Shown in pieces: positions 33,601-43,425 of a stretch of DNA of 64,000 nucleotides. Positions within the stretch are counted from its first letter, which is position 1. Each line of letters starts with the position of its first letter. The notes under the pieces are model-generated. The model was not told the origin of the DNA and did no database searches. It saw only the letters and a program-made list of their open reading frames with translations. The stretch is from Nonomuraea corallina (GTDB lineage Bacteria; Actinomycetota; Actinomycetes; Streptosporangiales; Streptosporangiaceae): assembly GCF_027620315.1 (NCBI RefSeq), contig NZ_JAPNNL010000018.1, forward strand, positions 1 through 64,000, written 5' to 3'. The translations under genes and the position numbers were made by a program.

Positions 33601-34248
33601 ATGACCTCCCAGCCGCTGTCCCGGGCCCGGATCGTCGCCGCCGCGGTCGAGCTGATCGAGCGCGAGGGCGCCGACGCGGTCTCCATGCGGCGCATCGCCT
33701 CGGAGCTGGGCGTGGGCGTGATGTCGCTCTACAACCACGTGCCCAACAAGGGCGCCCTGCTCGACGGCGTGGCCGAGAGCGTGCTCAGCGAGATCGGGTT
33801 CACCGACGACCCGGAGGCCCACTGGTCCGACCGGGTCCGCATGCAGGCCCGCGCCTTCCGCCAGATCGCCCACCACTACCCGCGCTGCACCATGCTCGTG
33901 GTCAGCCGTCAGCTCCACACCGACGCCGGGCTGCTGCCGGTCGAGCGGGCCCTGGCCACGCTGCGCAGCGCCGGGTTCGACGGGGTGGACGCGGTGCGGG
34001 TGCTGCGGCTGTTCATCGCCTTCATCGTCGGATCGCTGCTGCGCGAGGTCGGCGTCACCCCCACCTTCGCGCCCGTCCACGAGGCGGCGATCGACGCCGA
34101 GAAGATCGACCCCGAGCTGTTCCCGGAGGTGAGCGCGCTGTCGGAGCTGCTGGGCTCCTGCGACCACGAGGCCGAGTTCGCCTTCGGGGTGGAGCTGCTC
34201 ATCCAGGCGATCGCGGTGCACCCGGCCAGGAGGGAGGGCACCCGGTGA
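33601..34248 (+). CDS. TetR/AcrR-family transcriptional regulator
   Basis: 215 residues. The N-terminal HTH is clear (SRARIVAAAVELIEREGADAVSMRRIASELGVGVMSLYNHVPNKGALLDGVAE, about 7-60). The C-terminal domain (about 80-210) resembles the TetR_C_1 ligand-binding type (HPRC-type RFxxIAHHYPRCT and later LFIAFIVGSL). Likely a repressor of itself and the divergent gene through the palindrome at 33538. Inducer unknown. Confidence 0.9.
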   Translation: MTSQPLSRARIVAAAVELIEREGADAVSMRRIASELGVGVMSLYNHVPNKGALLDGVAESVLSEIGFTDDPEAHWSDRVRMQARAFRQIAHHYPRCTMLVVSRQLHTDAGLLPVERALATLRSAGFDGVDAVRVLRLFIAFIVGSLLREVGVTPTFAPVHEAAIDAEKIDPELFPEVSALSELLGSCDHEAEFAFGVELLIQAIAVHPARREGTR

Positions 34249-34272
34249 GTCGCGGATGCCCTCCGGCGTCCG

Positions 34273-34752
34273 CTAGTACCAGTTGTGTGAGCGGAAGTGC
34301 CCCCAGGCGCCGCACGGCCTGCCGTATCTCCCCTTGATGTAGGCCAGGCCCCAGCGGATCTGGGTTTGCGGATTGTGCCGCCAGTCCTTGCCGGCTCCCC
34401 GCATCTTGCCGCCGGGCAGCGCCTGTGGGATGCCGTAGGCGCCCGACGAACGGTTGACGGCCCGGTGGTTCCAGCCGCTCTCCCTGGTCCACAGGTTGTC
34501 CAGGCAGCGGAACTCGCGCAGGTTCCATGACCTGCGCACCACCTGGTCCAGGGCGAACCGCTTGCTCCGGCTCCTCGGCAGGTGGGCCGGGACGCGTGGC
34601 TGGGCGGCGGTCCGCCACGTACGGACCTGCGCCACCGGCGCGTCGTGACTGCTCTCGGTGCCGGCCGCCGCCGCGCTCTCCATGCCGCAGAATGCGGCGG
34701 TGAACGCGGTCATGGTCACGACCGTGCTGCGTAGCGTGCGCTTGCTGTCCAA
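34273..34752 (-). CDS. Secreted lytic-transglycosylase-like protein
   Basis: 159 residues. A signal peptide ends near AAAAG (about 30). The C-terminal ~90 residues contain LDNLWTRESGWNHRAVNRSSGAYGIPQALPGGKM, with the catalytic-type Glu in RESGWN, and QIRWGLAYIKGRYG, the SLT-like fold shared with aggregation-promoting factors. It should cleave or remodel peptidoglycan outside the cell. A long structured leader lies upstream. A shorter-linker paralogue follows at 35093. Confidence 0.88.
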   Translation of the reverse strand: MDSKRTLRSTVVTMTAFTAAFCGMESAAAAGTESSHDAPVAQVRTWRTAAQPRVPAHLPRSRSKRFALDQVVRRSWNLREFRCLDNLWTRESGWNHRAVNRSSGAYGIPQALPGGKMRGAGKDWRHNPQTQIRWGLAYIKGRYGRPCGAWGHFRSHNWY

Positions 34753-35092
34753 TTCGATCCTCGCGGTCGGGTCGCGTGCGGACGGGCGCTCTCGCTTCCC
34801 CGGCGCCCCTGCCGGTCCGCGTCCGTGGCTCGGACGAGAAGGGTCCGCGCGGCCCTCCGGGATCCTGTTCCGTCCGGCTTCTCGCCGGACGGCCCGGAGG
34901 GCTCCACGACATGTCCTCTGAGCCGGTTTCTAGTACGCGCAGGGACGCGCGGTCAGAACCCGGGGCACGCCGAGGACAGGTGTTTGCGTGATCGACGCGG
35001 AGATATGGCGCTCTCGTTGGGCCTGGATGGACCGGCCCGGCGCCTCGATGGCCCGCGCTTTCCGCGAAACGCGCGCAAGCCTGGGGTTTGGA
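34753..35092. other. Intergenic region / leader of the 34273 gene
   Basis: 340 bp between two minus-strand cell-wall genes, without a credible gene. It carries the two-helix hairpin at 34852-34902 and a second, smaller hairpin (CGTCCG/CGGACG arms around 34821-34837). GGTCCGCG occurs twice (34814-34821 and 34842-34849). Confidence 0.6.
34852..34902 (-). promoter_or_regulatory. Structured 5' leader hairpin of the lytic-transglycosylase gene
   Basis: On the minus strand a 10-bp outer helix (34902-34893 with 34861-34852) and a 9-bp inner helix (34892-34884 with 34878-34870) enclose a GAGAA loop; an 8-nt one-sided bulge, AACAGGAT (34869-34862), separates the helices. It lies 100-150 nt before the ATG. 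It does not show the conserved blocks of the ydaO/c-di-AMP riboswitch that controls similar genes. Confidence 0.55.
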
Positions 35093-35506
35093 TCAGTACC
35101 AGTGGCGGGACTGGAAGTGGGCCCAGGCGCGGCACGGCGTGCCGTACCTCTTCTTGATGTAGCTCAGGCCCCAGGAGATCTGCGTCCTGGGGTTGGTGCG
35201 CCAGTCGCTGCCGTGGGAGGCCATCTTGCCGGCGGGCAGCGCCTGGGGGATGCCGTAGGCGCCGGACGAACGGTTGCCGGCCCGGTGGTTCCAGCCGCTC
35301 TCGCGGGCCCAGAGCTTGACGAGGCACCTGAACTGGGTGGTGTTCCAGCCGCGCTTGTTCACCATCTTCTTGGCGATGGACTTGTTCTTGCCGCTCGTGC
35401 TGGTGGCACTCGCCTGGGAGCTCTGCGCCTGTGCGGCCGTGGCGCCGCCCGCCACCATGAGCGTGGAGCTCAGGAGCAGGACGCTGGTACGGCGGAGCAT
35501 GGGCAT
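35093..35506 (-). CDS. Secreted lytic-transglycosylase-like protein (paralogue)
   Basis: 137 residues. Signal peptide to about residue 25 (TAAQAQ), a short Ser/Thr/Lys linker, then the same SLT-like domain as its neighbour: RCLVKLWARESGWNHRAGNRSSGAYGIPQALPAGKM and QISWGLSYIKKRYGTPC, ending HWY. The two domains are about 70-75% identical by eye, indicating tandem duplication. ATG 35506 follows AAAGGG by 8 nt. Divergent from the glutathione peroxidase gene. Confidence 0.88.
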   Translation of the reverse strand: MPMLRRTSVLLLSSTLMVAGGATAAQAQSSQASATSTSGKNKSIAKKMVNKRGWNTTQFRCLVKLWARESGWNHRAGNRSSGAYGIPQALPAGKMASHGSDWRTNPRTQISWGLSYIKKRYGTPCRAWAHFQSRHWY

Positions 35507-35694
35507 GCGGGTTCCCTTTCGGAGGAATCGGGGACCGCGCCACCCTGCCTGACTTGTCGCCTTTACTGCGAATTGACCATGGAAATGGTGTCCGTCAGTA
35601 AAGATCTCGATATATAGCTGTTGCTGGGTCTTTGGGTGATAAATGTGGATTAGGTCACGTTTTGCGCCTGACAGGCATCTCGTAAGGTCGGACC

Positions 35695-36180
35695 ATGAAC
35701 GTTCGTGACATCCCGGTCCGCACACTGGCGGACGAGCCCACCACCCTGGCCGCCCTCGCCGGCGACAAGGCCGTGCTCATCGTCAACGTGGCCTCCAAGT
35801 GCGGCCTCACCCCGCAGTACACCGACCTCGTCAAGCTCCACCAGGAGTACGGGCCGCGCGGGCTCAGCGTGATCGGCATGCCCTGCAACCAGTTCATGGG
35901 GCAGGAGCCCGGCAGCGCCGAGGAGATCCAGGAGTTCTGCTCGACCACGTACGGGGTCGACTTCCCGCTGCTGGCCAAGGCCGACGTCAACGGCCCCGAC
36001 CGGCACGCCCTGTACGAGCGGCTCGTGGAGGCGCCGGACGCCGACGGCGACACCGGCGACGTGCAGTGGAACTTCGAGAAGTTCCTCGTCGACCGCGACG
36101 GGGCGGTGGTGGGCCGCTTCCGCCCCCGCACCGTCCCGACGGACCCGACGATCCTGGCGGCCATCGAGAAGGTCCTCTGA
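35695..36180 (+). CDS. Glutathione peroxidase-family thiol peroxidase
   Basis: 161 residues. The peroxidatic Cys36 is in NVASKCGLT, followed by GMPCNQFMGQEPG (resolving-type Cys and the Gln) and WNFEKFLVDRDG, giving the Cys-Gln-Trp-Asn set. It reduces peroxides, in bacteria normally using thioredoxin or mycothiol-linked donors. No signal peptide. Closed by a strong hairpin at 36195. Confidence 0.93.
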   Translation: MNVRDIPVRTLADEPTTLAALAGDKAVLIVNVASKCGLTPQYTDLVKLHQEYGPRGLSVIGMPCNQFMGQEPGSAEEIQEFCSTTYGVDFPLLAKADVNGPDRHALYERLVEAPDADGDTGDVQWNFEKFLVDRDGAVVGRFRPRTVPTDPTILAAIEKVL

Positions 36181-36194
36181 CGCCTCGGCAGCGC

Positions 36195-36220
36195 GCGCCC
36201 TAGGGAAAACCCTAGGGCGC
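36195..36220 (+). terminator. Terminator of the glutathione peroxidase gene
   Basis: GCGCCCTAGGG, loop AAAA, CCCTAGGGCGC: a perfect 11-bp stem with a tetraloop 15 bp after the stop. Confidence 0.75.
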
Positions 36221-36292
36221 CACCTGACGCGACCGCCGTCGCCCTCTGAGAGCTTGACCCGTGTCGGACAGGCACACGGGGCGGGAGACGAC

Positions 36293-38212
36293 ATGGGGAT
36301 CGACGAGGGCGCGACAGGACAGGCCAAGCGACTGGCCGACGCGGTGGACCTGCGGGACTTCCTGGGCACGGCGGGCACGCTGACGCTCGCCGACCGGCGC
36401 ACGCTGGTGGAGCAGGCGCTGGTGCTGATCGAGCAGAACTACGCCCACCTGCCGCTGAAGACCGCCATGTACGCGGTCAACCCGGTCCAGCGGCTCCGCC
36501 TGCTCGCGCTGAGGCTCAGCCGGCAGACGCCGGAGACGGCCGACCCCGAGCCGCGCTTCCACGCCGAGCTGTCGGAGATCTTCCACTCCGTACGCGACCT
36601 GCACACCAACTACCTGCTCCCGGAGCCGTACGCGAGCAAGGTCGCCTATCTCCCGTTCCTCGTCGAGGAGTGCCACGAGGACGGCGGCCCGCGCTATCTC
36701 GTGACCAGGATCGTCGAGGGGTTCTCCGCGCCGGGGTTCGAGCCGGGCGTCGAGGTCACCCACTGGAACGGCACCCCGATCGGCGCGGCGGTGGACGCCA
36801 ACGCCGCGCGGTACGCGGGCGGCAACCCGGCGGCCCGGCACTCGCGCGGGCTGCAGTCGCTGACCATCCGGCCGCTGGTGATCCACCTGCCGCCCGACGA
36901 GTCCTGGGTGACGCTCAGCTATCTGGGCGGGGACGGGATAGCCAGGGAGCTGCGGGAGCCGTGGCGGGTGACGGCGAACCTGCCGCCGTTCGTCGACGCG
37001 GGCGCGCTCACCATGGCGGCCGTGTCGCAGGGGCTCGACCTGGGCACCGACGAGATCGGCCGCGCGCTCAGGATGCTCTACGTCCCCCGGACGCTCACGG
37101 CGGAGATCGCGGACGTTCCCGCCGAGCCCGCCGACGCCGGGGCCGACCTGCCGACGTCCATGCCGGCGTTCTTCAAGGCGCGTGCCGTGGTCACCCCGTC
37201 GGGGACGTTCGGCCACCTGCGCGTGTTCACCTTCAACACCAACGACCCCGGCGCGTTCGTCGGCGAGTTCGTCCGGCTCGCCGGCCTGCTCCCGCAGAAC
37301 GGGCTCGTGGTCGACGTGCGGGGCAACGGAGGCGGGCACATCCACGCCGCCGAGTTCCTGCTGCAGACGCTCACGCCGCATCCGATCACCCCGGAGCCGA
37401 CCCAGTTCGTCACCACGCCGCTGAACGCCCGCATCTGCGCGCAGCACGAGGAGAACCCGACCGGGCAGATCGACCTCGGCCCGTGGTGCCCGTCCATGAA
37501 CCAGGCCCTGGAGATCGGCGCCGCGCACTCGGCCGGCTTCCCCATCACCCCCGCGGCCGGCGCGAACGCCGTCGGCCAGTGCTACCACGGCCCGGTCGTG
37601 CTCGTCACCGACGCCCGCTGCTACTCCGCGACCGACATCTTCGCCGCCGGCTTCCAGGACCACGGCATCGGCCCGGTCCTCGGCGTGGACGACAACACCG
37701 GCGCGGGCGGCGCCAACGTGTGGACGCACGAGCTGCTCAAGCTCCTGCTGGAACTGCCGTCACCCGCGCCCGGCTCGCCCTACCGGCCGCTGCCGGGCGG
37801 GGCGGGCATGCGCGTGTCGATCCGGCGCACCCTGCGCGTCCACGCGCTGGCCGGCACGCCCGTCGAGGACCTCGGCGTGCGGCCCGGCCACCGCCACCGC
37901 CTGACCCGCCGGGACCTCTTGGCCGGCAACCAGGACCTGCTGGCCCGCGCGGGCGAGCTGCTCGCGGCGCTCCCGGTACGCGGCCTCGACGTGCGCGTCG
38001 TCGGCGCGGCGAACGAGCTGACCCTGCGCACCAGCCTCCTGGACCGGGCGGACGTCTACCTGGACGGCAGGCCGCGGCTCTCCGCCGACGTGACCCAGGA
38101 CACGGTCACCGTGGTCATCCCCGGCCTGGCCGCCGCCCGGACGGTCCGCGTCGAGGGCTTCCAGTCCGGTCAGCTCGTCGCCTCCCGCACCCTCGTGGCT
38201 GACACGACCTGA
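36293..38212 (+). CDS. S41-family peptidase (C-terminal-processing-protease-like)
   Basis: 639 residues. The S41 core has VVDVRGNGGG (about 340-350) and the nucleophile Ser445 in DARCYSATDIFAAGFQD. A PDZ-like stretch is visible at about 135-170 (GFEPGVEVTHWNG). No signal peptide, so probably cytoplasmic, unusual for Ctp. The ~150-residue C-terminal extension looks beta-rich. ATG 36293 follows GGGAG. Convergent with the LacI gene. Confidence 0.82.
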   Translation: MGIDEGATGQAKRLADAVDLRDFLGTAGTLTLADRRTLVEQALVLIEQNYAHLPLKTAMYAVNPVQRLRLLALRLSRQTPETADPEPRFHAELSEIFHSVRDLHTNYLLPEPYASKVAYLPFLVEECHEDGGPRYLVTRIVEGFSAPGFEPGVEVTHWNGTPIGAAVDANAARYAGGNPAARHSRGLQSLTIRPLVIHLPPDESWVTLSYLGGDGIARELREPWRVTANLPPFVDAGALTMAAVSQGLDLGTDEIGRALRMLYVPRTLTAEIADVPAEPADAGADLPTSMPAFFKARAVVTPSGTFGHLRVFTFNTNDPGAFVGEFVRLAGLLPQNGLVVDVRGNGGGHIHAAEFLLQTLTPHPITPEPTQFVTTPLNARICAQHEENPTGQIDLGPWCPSMNQALEIGAAHSAGFPITPAAGANAVGQCYHGPVVLVTDARCYSATDIFAAGFQDHGIGPVLGVDDNTGAGGANVWTHELLKLLLELPSPAPGSPYRPLPGGAGMRVSIRRTLRVHALAGTPVEDLGVRPGHRHRLTRRDLLAGNQDLLARAGELLAALPVRGLDVRVVGAANELTLRTSLLDRADVYLDGRPRLSADVTQDTVTVVIPGLAAARTVRVEGFQSGQLVASRTLVADTT

Positions 38213-38249
38213 CACGACCTGACGGCTCCGAGCCGGTCGGGCCGGGGAT

Positions 38250-39305
38250 TCAGCGGTGCGGGCCGCAGCTGCCCCGGACGATCAGCTCGGTGGGGAGCAC
38301 CACCGTGCGCGGGCGGCGGGCGCCCGCGCGCAGGACCAGCTCCGCCGCGCGGTACCCGATCTCGCGCCCCGGCTGGGCGATCACCGTCAGCGGAGGCGAG
38401 CAGAGCTCGGCCCACGGGACGTCGTCGTACATGACGAGCGACACGTCCCGCGGCACCCGCAGGTCCAGCTCCCGTGCCGCCAGCACCGCGGCCTCGCCGA
38501 GCGCGTTGCCCCCGGCCACCACCGCCGACAGGTCGGGCCGGCTCTGGAACAGCCCGGCCGCCGCCGCGTACGCGGAGTCGCGGCTCCCGGTGGCGAACAC
38601 GATCAGCTCCTCGTCCACGGGCGCGCCCACCGCCTCGCGGAACGCCGCCACCCGCCGCTCGTGGCCGGGGCCGCCGAGGTAGGCGATGCGCCGGTGGCCC
38701 AGCCCTTTCAGGTAGCGCACCGCCGTGCGGATCCCGGACCGGTCGTCGGCGAGCACGGCGGGGGTGTCCAGCGGGCGCGCCGGCGGGGCCGGCGGCAGGC
38801 CGTCGAGGAGCATGAGGTCGTGGTCGGGACCCTCGGCGTCCTGATCGGGGCTCTCCCCGGGCAGGCGGTCGGCGAAGACCACGGTCATGCCCGCCCTGAC
38901 GGCGGGCCGCCAGCTCTCGGCGTCGCCGGACGGGACCGCGACCACCCGGTCCACGCCCTGCTCCAGCAGCATGCCGACCATCTCCGACTCCTGCTCCGGG
39001 TCGTCGCCGGTCGAGCCCAGCACGACCGGCTCGCCTGCCGAGCGCGCGTGGGCGAGCACTCCCTCGGCGAGCAGGCCGAAGAACGTGTCGGTCAGGTCCG
39101 GGACGAGCAGCCCGAGGCCCCCGGTGCGGCGCTGGCGCAGGTTGCGGCCGGCGGCGCTGGGCCGGTAGTCGAGCTGCGCGGCGACGGCCAGCACCCGCTC
39201 CCGGGTCCCGGGGCTGGCCGAGCCGCCTGACAGCACCCTCGACACGGTGGCGATGCCCACGCCCGCCGCCTCGGCCACGTCCTTGATCGTCGCACGCTTC
39301 TCCAT
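38250..39305 (-). CDS. LacI-family transcriptional regulator
   Basis: 351 residues. The HTH ([24 protein letters not shown]) starts at residue 5, with the hinge helix ending at about 57. The periplasmic-binding-like domain follows ([22 protein letters not shown] through [19 protein letters not shown]). A ~25-residue Pro/Asp-rich insertion around 160-185 is unusual. ATG 39305 sits inside an operator-like palindrome, suggesting autorepression. It is divergent from msiK and may control it. Confidence 0.92.
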   Translation of the reverse strand: MEKRATIKDVAEAAGVGIATVSRVLSGGSASPGTRERVLAVAAQLDYRPSAAGRNLRQRRTGGLGLLVPDLTDTFFGLLAEGVLAHARSAGEPVVLGSTGDDPEQESEMVGMLLEQGVDRVVAVPSGDAESWRPAVRAGMTVVFADRLPGESPDQDAEGPDHDLMLLDGLPPAPPARPLDTPAVLADDRSGIRTAVRYLKGLGHRRIAYLGGPGHERRVAAFREAVGAPVDEELIVFATGSRDSAYAAAAGLFQSRPDLSAVVAGGNALGEAAVLAARELDLRVPRDVSLVMYDDVPWAELCSPPLTVIAQPGREIGYRAAELVLRAGARRPRTVVLPTELIVRGSCGPHR

Positions 39306-39319
39306 GGAAACGATTCCAT
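39304..39319. promoter_or_regulatory. LacI/CcpA-type operator over the LacI gene start
   Basis: ATGGAA-ACGA-TTCCAT is a perfect 6+4+6 inverted repeat with the central CG typical of LacI-family sites. It covers the start codon of the LacI gene. Confidence 0.6.
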
Positions 39320-39378
39320 CATGCTTTCCGCGTTTCCGGAAGTCGGTCGTACCCACATCGCCTGTATAGACGGGACTC

Positions 39379-39408
39379 TTGACACAGACAGCTCTTTCGC
39401 GGTGAGAT
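39379..39408 (+). promoter_or_regulatory. Candidate msiK promoter
   Basis: TTGACA (39379-39384), an 18-bp spacer and TGAGAT (39403-39408). The -35 is perfect. It would give a leader of about 70 nt. Confidence 0.45.
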
Positions 39409-39410
39409 GC

Positions 39411-39426
39411 TTGAAAACGTATCCAA
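39411..39426 (+). promoter_or_regulatory. Second LacI-type half-palindromic site, before msiK
   Basis: TTGAAAACGTATCCAA shares the A-A-A-C-G-x-x-T-C-C-A core of the 39304 site and lies just after the candidate -10, where bound repressor would block transcription. Confidence 0.4.
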
Positions 39427-39482
39427 GAACGCGGAACCCCCGCACCGACTATCGGGGCCATCGCCCTGCGCGAAGGACTGTC

Positions 39483-40703
<1,221 letters not shown>

Positions 40704-40729
40704 CCGCCCGGCACCCCGGCGTCGATACC

Positions 40730-40754
40730 CGGCCGCGGGCACTGCCCGCGGCCG
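40730..40754 (+). terminator. Terminator of msiK
   Basis: CGGCCGCGGGC, loop ACT, GCCCGCGGCCG: an 11-bp perfect stem 26 bp after the stop, between the convergent msiK and SDR genes. Confidence 0.75.
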
Positions 40755-40844
40755 TAAGGGCCCTCATCGCGACCCCCTCCCGCGGCGAGGGCCCGTCCCG
40801 TGCCCGGCCGTTCGCCGGGGTTACGGCGGACGAGCCGGAAAGGG

Positions 40845-41597
40845 TCAGCGGCGGCCGATGCGCGAGGAGATCTCCGCGACCAGGCGGCGCGGCACGAACC
40901 TGCCGACCGCGACGACCGCCTTGTAGCGCAGCGACGGCACCGACACCCACCTGCCCAGCGCCAGATCACGCAGCGCCTCGTCCACGACCCGGTCGGCGGT
41001 CAACCACATGAAACCCGGCGTGCCCGACATGTCGATCGAAGCACGCCGGTGGAACTCCGTCCGCACGAACCCCGGGCACAGCGCCATCACCTTGACCCCC
41101 GGCTCGCTGATCGCGGCCGCGGTGGACTCGCTGAAGTTGGCCACCCAGGCCTTCGAAGCGCTGTAGGAGCCGCGCGTGAAGAAGCCCGCCGCCGAACCGA
41201 CGTTGACCACCGCGCCCTTGCCGCGCTTGCGCATCCCCGGCAGCGCCGCCAGCGTCAACCGCAGCACCGCCTCGCAGTGCAGCTTGAGCATCCGCAGCTC
41301 GTCCTCCACCGGCGTGTCCAGGAAGTCGTGCCGGTGCGCGAAACCGGCGTTGTTCACCAGCAGGTCGACCCCCTCCCGGCAGCGGGCCTCCACCAGGGCC
41401 AGGCCGTCGTCCGAGGCCAGATCGGCAGGCAGGATCTCGACCTCGACCCCGTACCTCAGCTTGAGCTGATCGGCGCTCTCGCCGAGCCGGTGCTCGTCGC
41501 GCGCCACCAGGACCAGAGCGAAACCGTCGGCGGACAGCCGGCGGGCGAACGCGGCGCCGATGCCCGCGGTGGCGCCAGTGATCAGTGCGGTAGGCAT
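40845..41597 (-). CDS. Short-chain dehydrogenase/reductase
   Basis: 250 residues, classical SDR. Cofactor motif TGATAGIG at about 7-14, NNAG at about 85, catalytic Ser in NVGSAAGFF and Tyr/Lys in YSASK. ARDEHRL after beta-2 suggests NADP preference. C-terminal helices are basic and may touch membrane, as in acyl-chain reductases of this subfamily. ATG 41597 chosen over GTG 41606. Substrate unknown. Confidence 0.88.
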   Translation of the reverse strand: MPTALITGATAGIGAAFARRLSADGFALVLVARDEHRLGESADQLKLRYGVEVEILPADLASDDGLALVEARCREGVDLLVNNAGFAHRHDFLDTPVEDELRMLKLHCEAVLRLTLAALPGMRKRGKGAVVNVGSAAGFFTRGSYSASKAWVANFSESTAAAISEPGVKVMALCPGFVRTEFHRRASIDMSGTPGFMWLTADRVVDEALRDLALGRWVSVPSLRYKAVVAVGRFVPRRLVAEISSRIGRR

Positions 41598-41740
41598 GCC
41601 CAGCACCCTAACCCCCTGGTGACCCGTCTCCCGGACCGGACGCCGCGATGCGTGCCCGCGGCCCGCTCAGCCCGCCGTAGGTCTGATCGGAGGGTGTGCG
41701 GTCGGTGGTGCGGGGGGTGGGGGCGTGCGAGGATGGCGGC

Positions 41741-42889
41741 GTGCGCCTTGCCGTGGTCGTGCTCGCCGTCGTCGTGACCGCCTGCTCCGCCGCGCAGCCG
41801 CAGGGGGCGACCCCGTCCGCCTCGGTCGGCACCGCCGCGCCGCGGCCGTCCACGCCGGACGGCCGGGCCGCGACGCCCGGTGCGGGGAAGCTGAAGTTCA
41901 CCGAGATCGCCGCGCTGGAGCGGCCGGTGGCGTTCACCGTCCGGGCGGATGATCGCCGCCTGTACGTGGCCGAGCAGGGCGGCAAGCTGCGGACCACCGA
42001 CGGTGACACGATCGTCGATCTGTCCGGGGAGGTCAGCGGCGGCAACGAGCAAGGGCTGCTCGGCGTCGCGTTCCACCCGTCGGGGCGCTGGCTCTACCTC
42101 GACTGGACCGACAGGGCCGGCACCACGCACGTCACCGAGTGGGCCTACGACGGTAAGAAGGCCACGGGCAGGCGTGAGGTGCTGACCGTGGAGCAGCCGT
42201 TCGCCAACCACAACGGCGGCCAGCTCGCCTTCGGCCCCGACGGCCACCTGTACGTCGCGCTCGGCGACGGCGGCGGCGCCGGTGACCCGGAGGGCAACGG
42301 CCAGGACCTCGGCACGCTGCTGGGCAAGATCCTGCGCATCGACCCGCGCGGCGGGCGGCCGTACGCGGTTCCTGACGACAACCCGTTCGTCGGCAAGGAG
42401 GGGGCGCGGCCGGAGATCTGGGCGTACGGGCTGCGCAACCCGTGGCGGTTCGGCTTCGACCGGGAGAACGGCGACCTGTGGATCGGCGACGTCGGCCAGA
42501 ACCGCTGGGAGGAGATCGACTACCAGCCCGCCGGTTCCGAGGGCGGCGAGAACTACGGCTGGGACGTGCGCGAGGGCGCCGAACGCTTCCGCCCCGGCCG
42601 CGCCGAGGACCCGGTCGACCCGGTGATCGTCTACTCGCTGGATGAGGGCCGCAACTGCTCCGTGATCGCCGGGTTCGTCTACCGCGGCGCGAAGATCCCG
42701 TGGCTGCGCGGCCAGTTCCTGTACGGCGACTTCTGCGCCGGATGGATCAGGGCCGCGCCCGTCGACGATCTGGAGCGCGACCGGCGCGTGGGCGAGGTGG
42801 AGCAGCTGTCGTCGTTCGGCGAGGACCACGACGGGGAGCTGTACGCGCTCAGCCTGTCGGGTTCCGTCTATCGGATCGATCCCGCCTGA
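41741..42889 (+). CDS. PQQ-dependent sugar dehydrogenase-like lipoprotein
   Basis: About 382 residues. A short signal ends in the lipobox VTAC (about 14), followed by a Pro/Ala linker. The beta-propeller core is of the glucose/sorbosone dehydrogenase (YliI/Asd) type: EQGLLGVAFHPSG, FANHNGGQLAFGPDGHLYVALGDGGGAGDPEGNGQ, GLRNPWRFGFDRENGDLWIGDVGQNRWEEID, SVIAGFVYRG. It should oxidise aldoses outside the cell with PQQ if available. GTG 41741 follows GAGGA by 7 nt. The 3' end overlaps the convergent gene by 41 bp. Confidence 0.88.
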   Translation: MRLAVVVLAVVVTACSAAQPQGATPSASVGTAAPRPSTPDGRAATPGAGKLKFTEIAALERPVAFTVRADDRRLYVAEQGGKLRTTDGDTIVDLSGEVSGGNEQGLLGVAFHPSGRWLYLDWTDRAGTTHVTEWAYDGKKATGRREVLTVEQPFANHNGGQLAFGPDGHLYVALGDGGGAGDPEGNGQDLGTLLGKILRIDPRGGRPYAVPDDNPFVGKEGARPEIWAYGLRNPWRFGFDRENGDLWIGDVGQNRWEEIDYQPAGSEGGENYGWDVREGAERFRPGRAEDPVDPVIVYSLDEGRNCSVIAGFVYRGAKIPWLRGQFLYGDFCAGWIRAAPVDDLERDRRVGEVEQLSSFGEDHDGELYALSLSGSVYRIDPA

Positions 42890-43193
42890 CCCTTTCGGCC
42901 AGGTCCTCGACCTGGTTGTTGAGCCGCGTGCCCCGCGCCCAGCCGGCGTAGTGGGTGAGGAAGACGACGATCTCCCGCAGCTCGGTCTCGTCCAGGTCGC
43001 CGGTGCGCAGGGCAGCGTCGAGCTGCAGCGTCACCTGGTCGTCCAGCCCTTGCCCGACGAGCAGGCCGATCAGGATCAGGCGGCGTTCCCTGAACGTGAG
43101 CGTCTCCCGTGACCAGAGGTCGGCGAAGGCGCGCTCCGCCGTCATCCCGTACGAGTCGACGGTCTCCGTGGCCGGTCCGGCCGGTTCTGTCAT
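42849..43193 (-). CDS. Carboxymuconolactone decarboxylase-family protein
   Basis: 114 residues. LTFRERRLILIGLLVGQGLDDQVTLQLDAALRTGDLDETELREIVVFLTHYAGWARGTRLNNQ is the CMD core with the conserved His. No CxxC is present, so not AhpD-type; closer to gamma-carboxymuconolactone decarboxylase. Substrate unknown. Its last 41 bp overlap the end of the sugar dehydrogenase gene on the other strand. Confidence 0.85.
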   Translation of the reverse strand: MTEPAGPATETVDSYGMTAERAFADLWSRETLTFRERRLILIGLLVGQGLDDQVTLQLDAALRTGDLDETELREIVVFLTHYAGWARGTRLNNQVEDLAERVRRDRSDRRNPTG

Positions 43194-43425
43194 CGTGCGC
43201 TCCGTCGCGAAAGGAGGGTGGCTTCATCTTCGGCCACGTCCCGGGCCTCACCAAGAGGGACGCTCGTAAGTCGGACCCCGAGGACAGGTGGTTCTGCTGA
43301 TCTGTAACAACCAAGGCAAAGGTATGGCCAAGATTTGGTCAAGATTTCTTCATGCGCTCCCGGCTCAGCCGGGGAGAAAGCGGGCAGAACCACTGCGGTG
43401 CCTCGTCCTGTGGAGGTAGACCCAG

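Noticed and set aside
34753-35092. ydaO/c-di-AMP riboswitch upstream of the lytic-transglycosylase gene
   Set aside because: The context fits, but the conserved ydaO sequence blocks are absent from this leader.
43190-43393. 68-codon minus-strand open frame and a short plus-strand frame ending DPEDRWFC before the FtsH-like gene
   Set aside because: Neither has a start codon with a ribosome site at the right place, and no family is recognisable; the 232-bp gap is better left non-coding.
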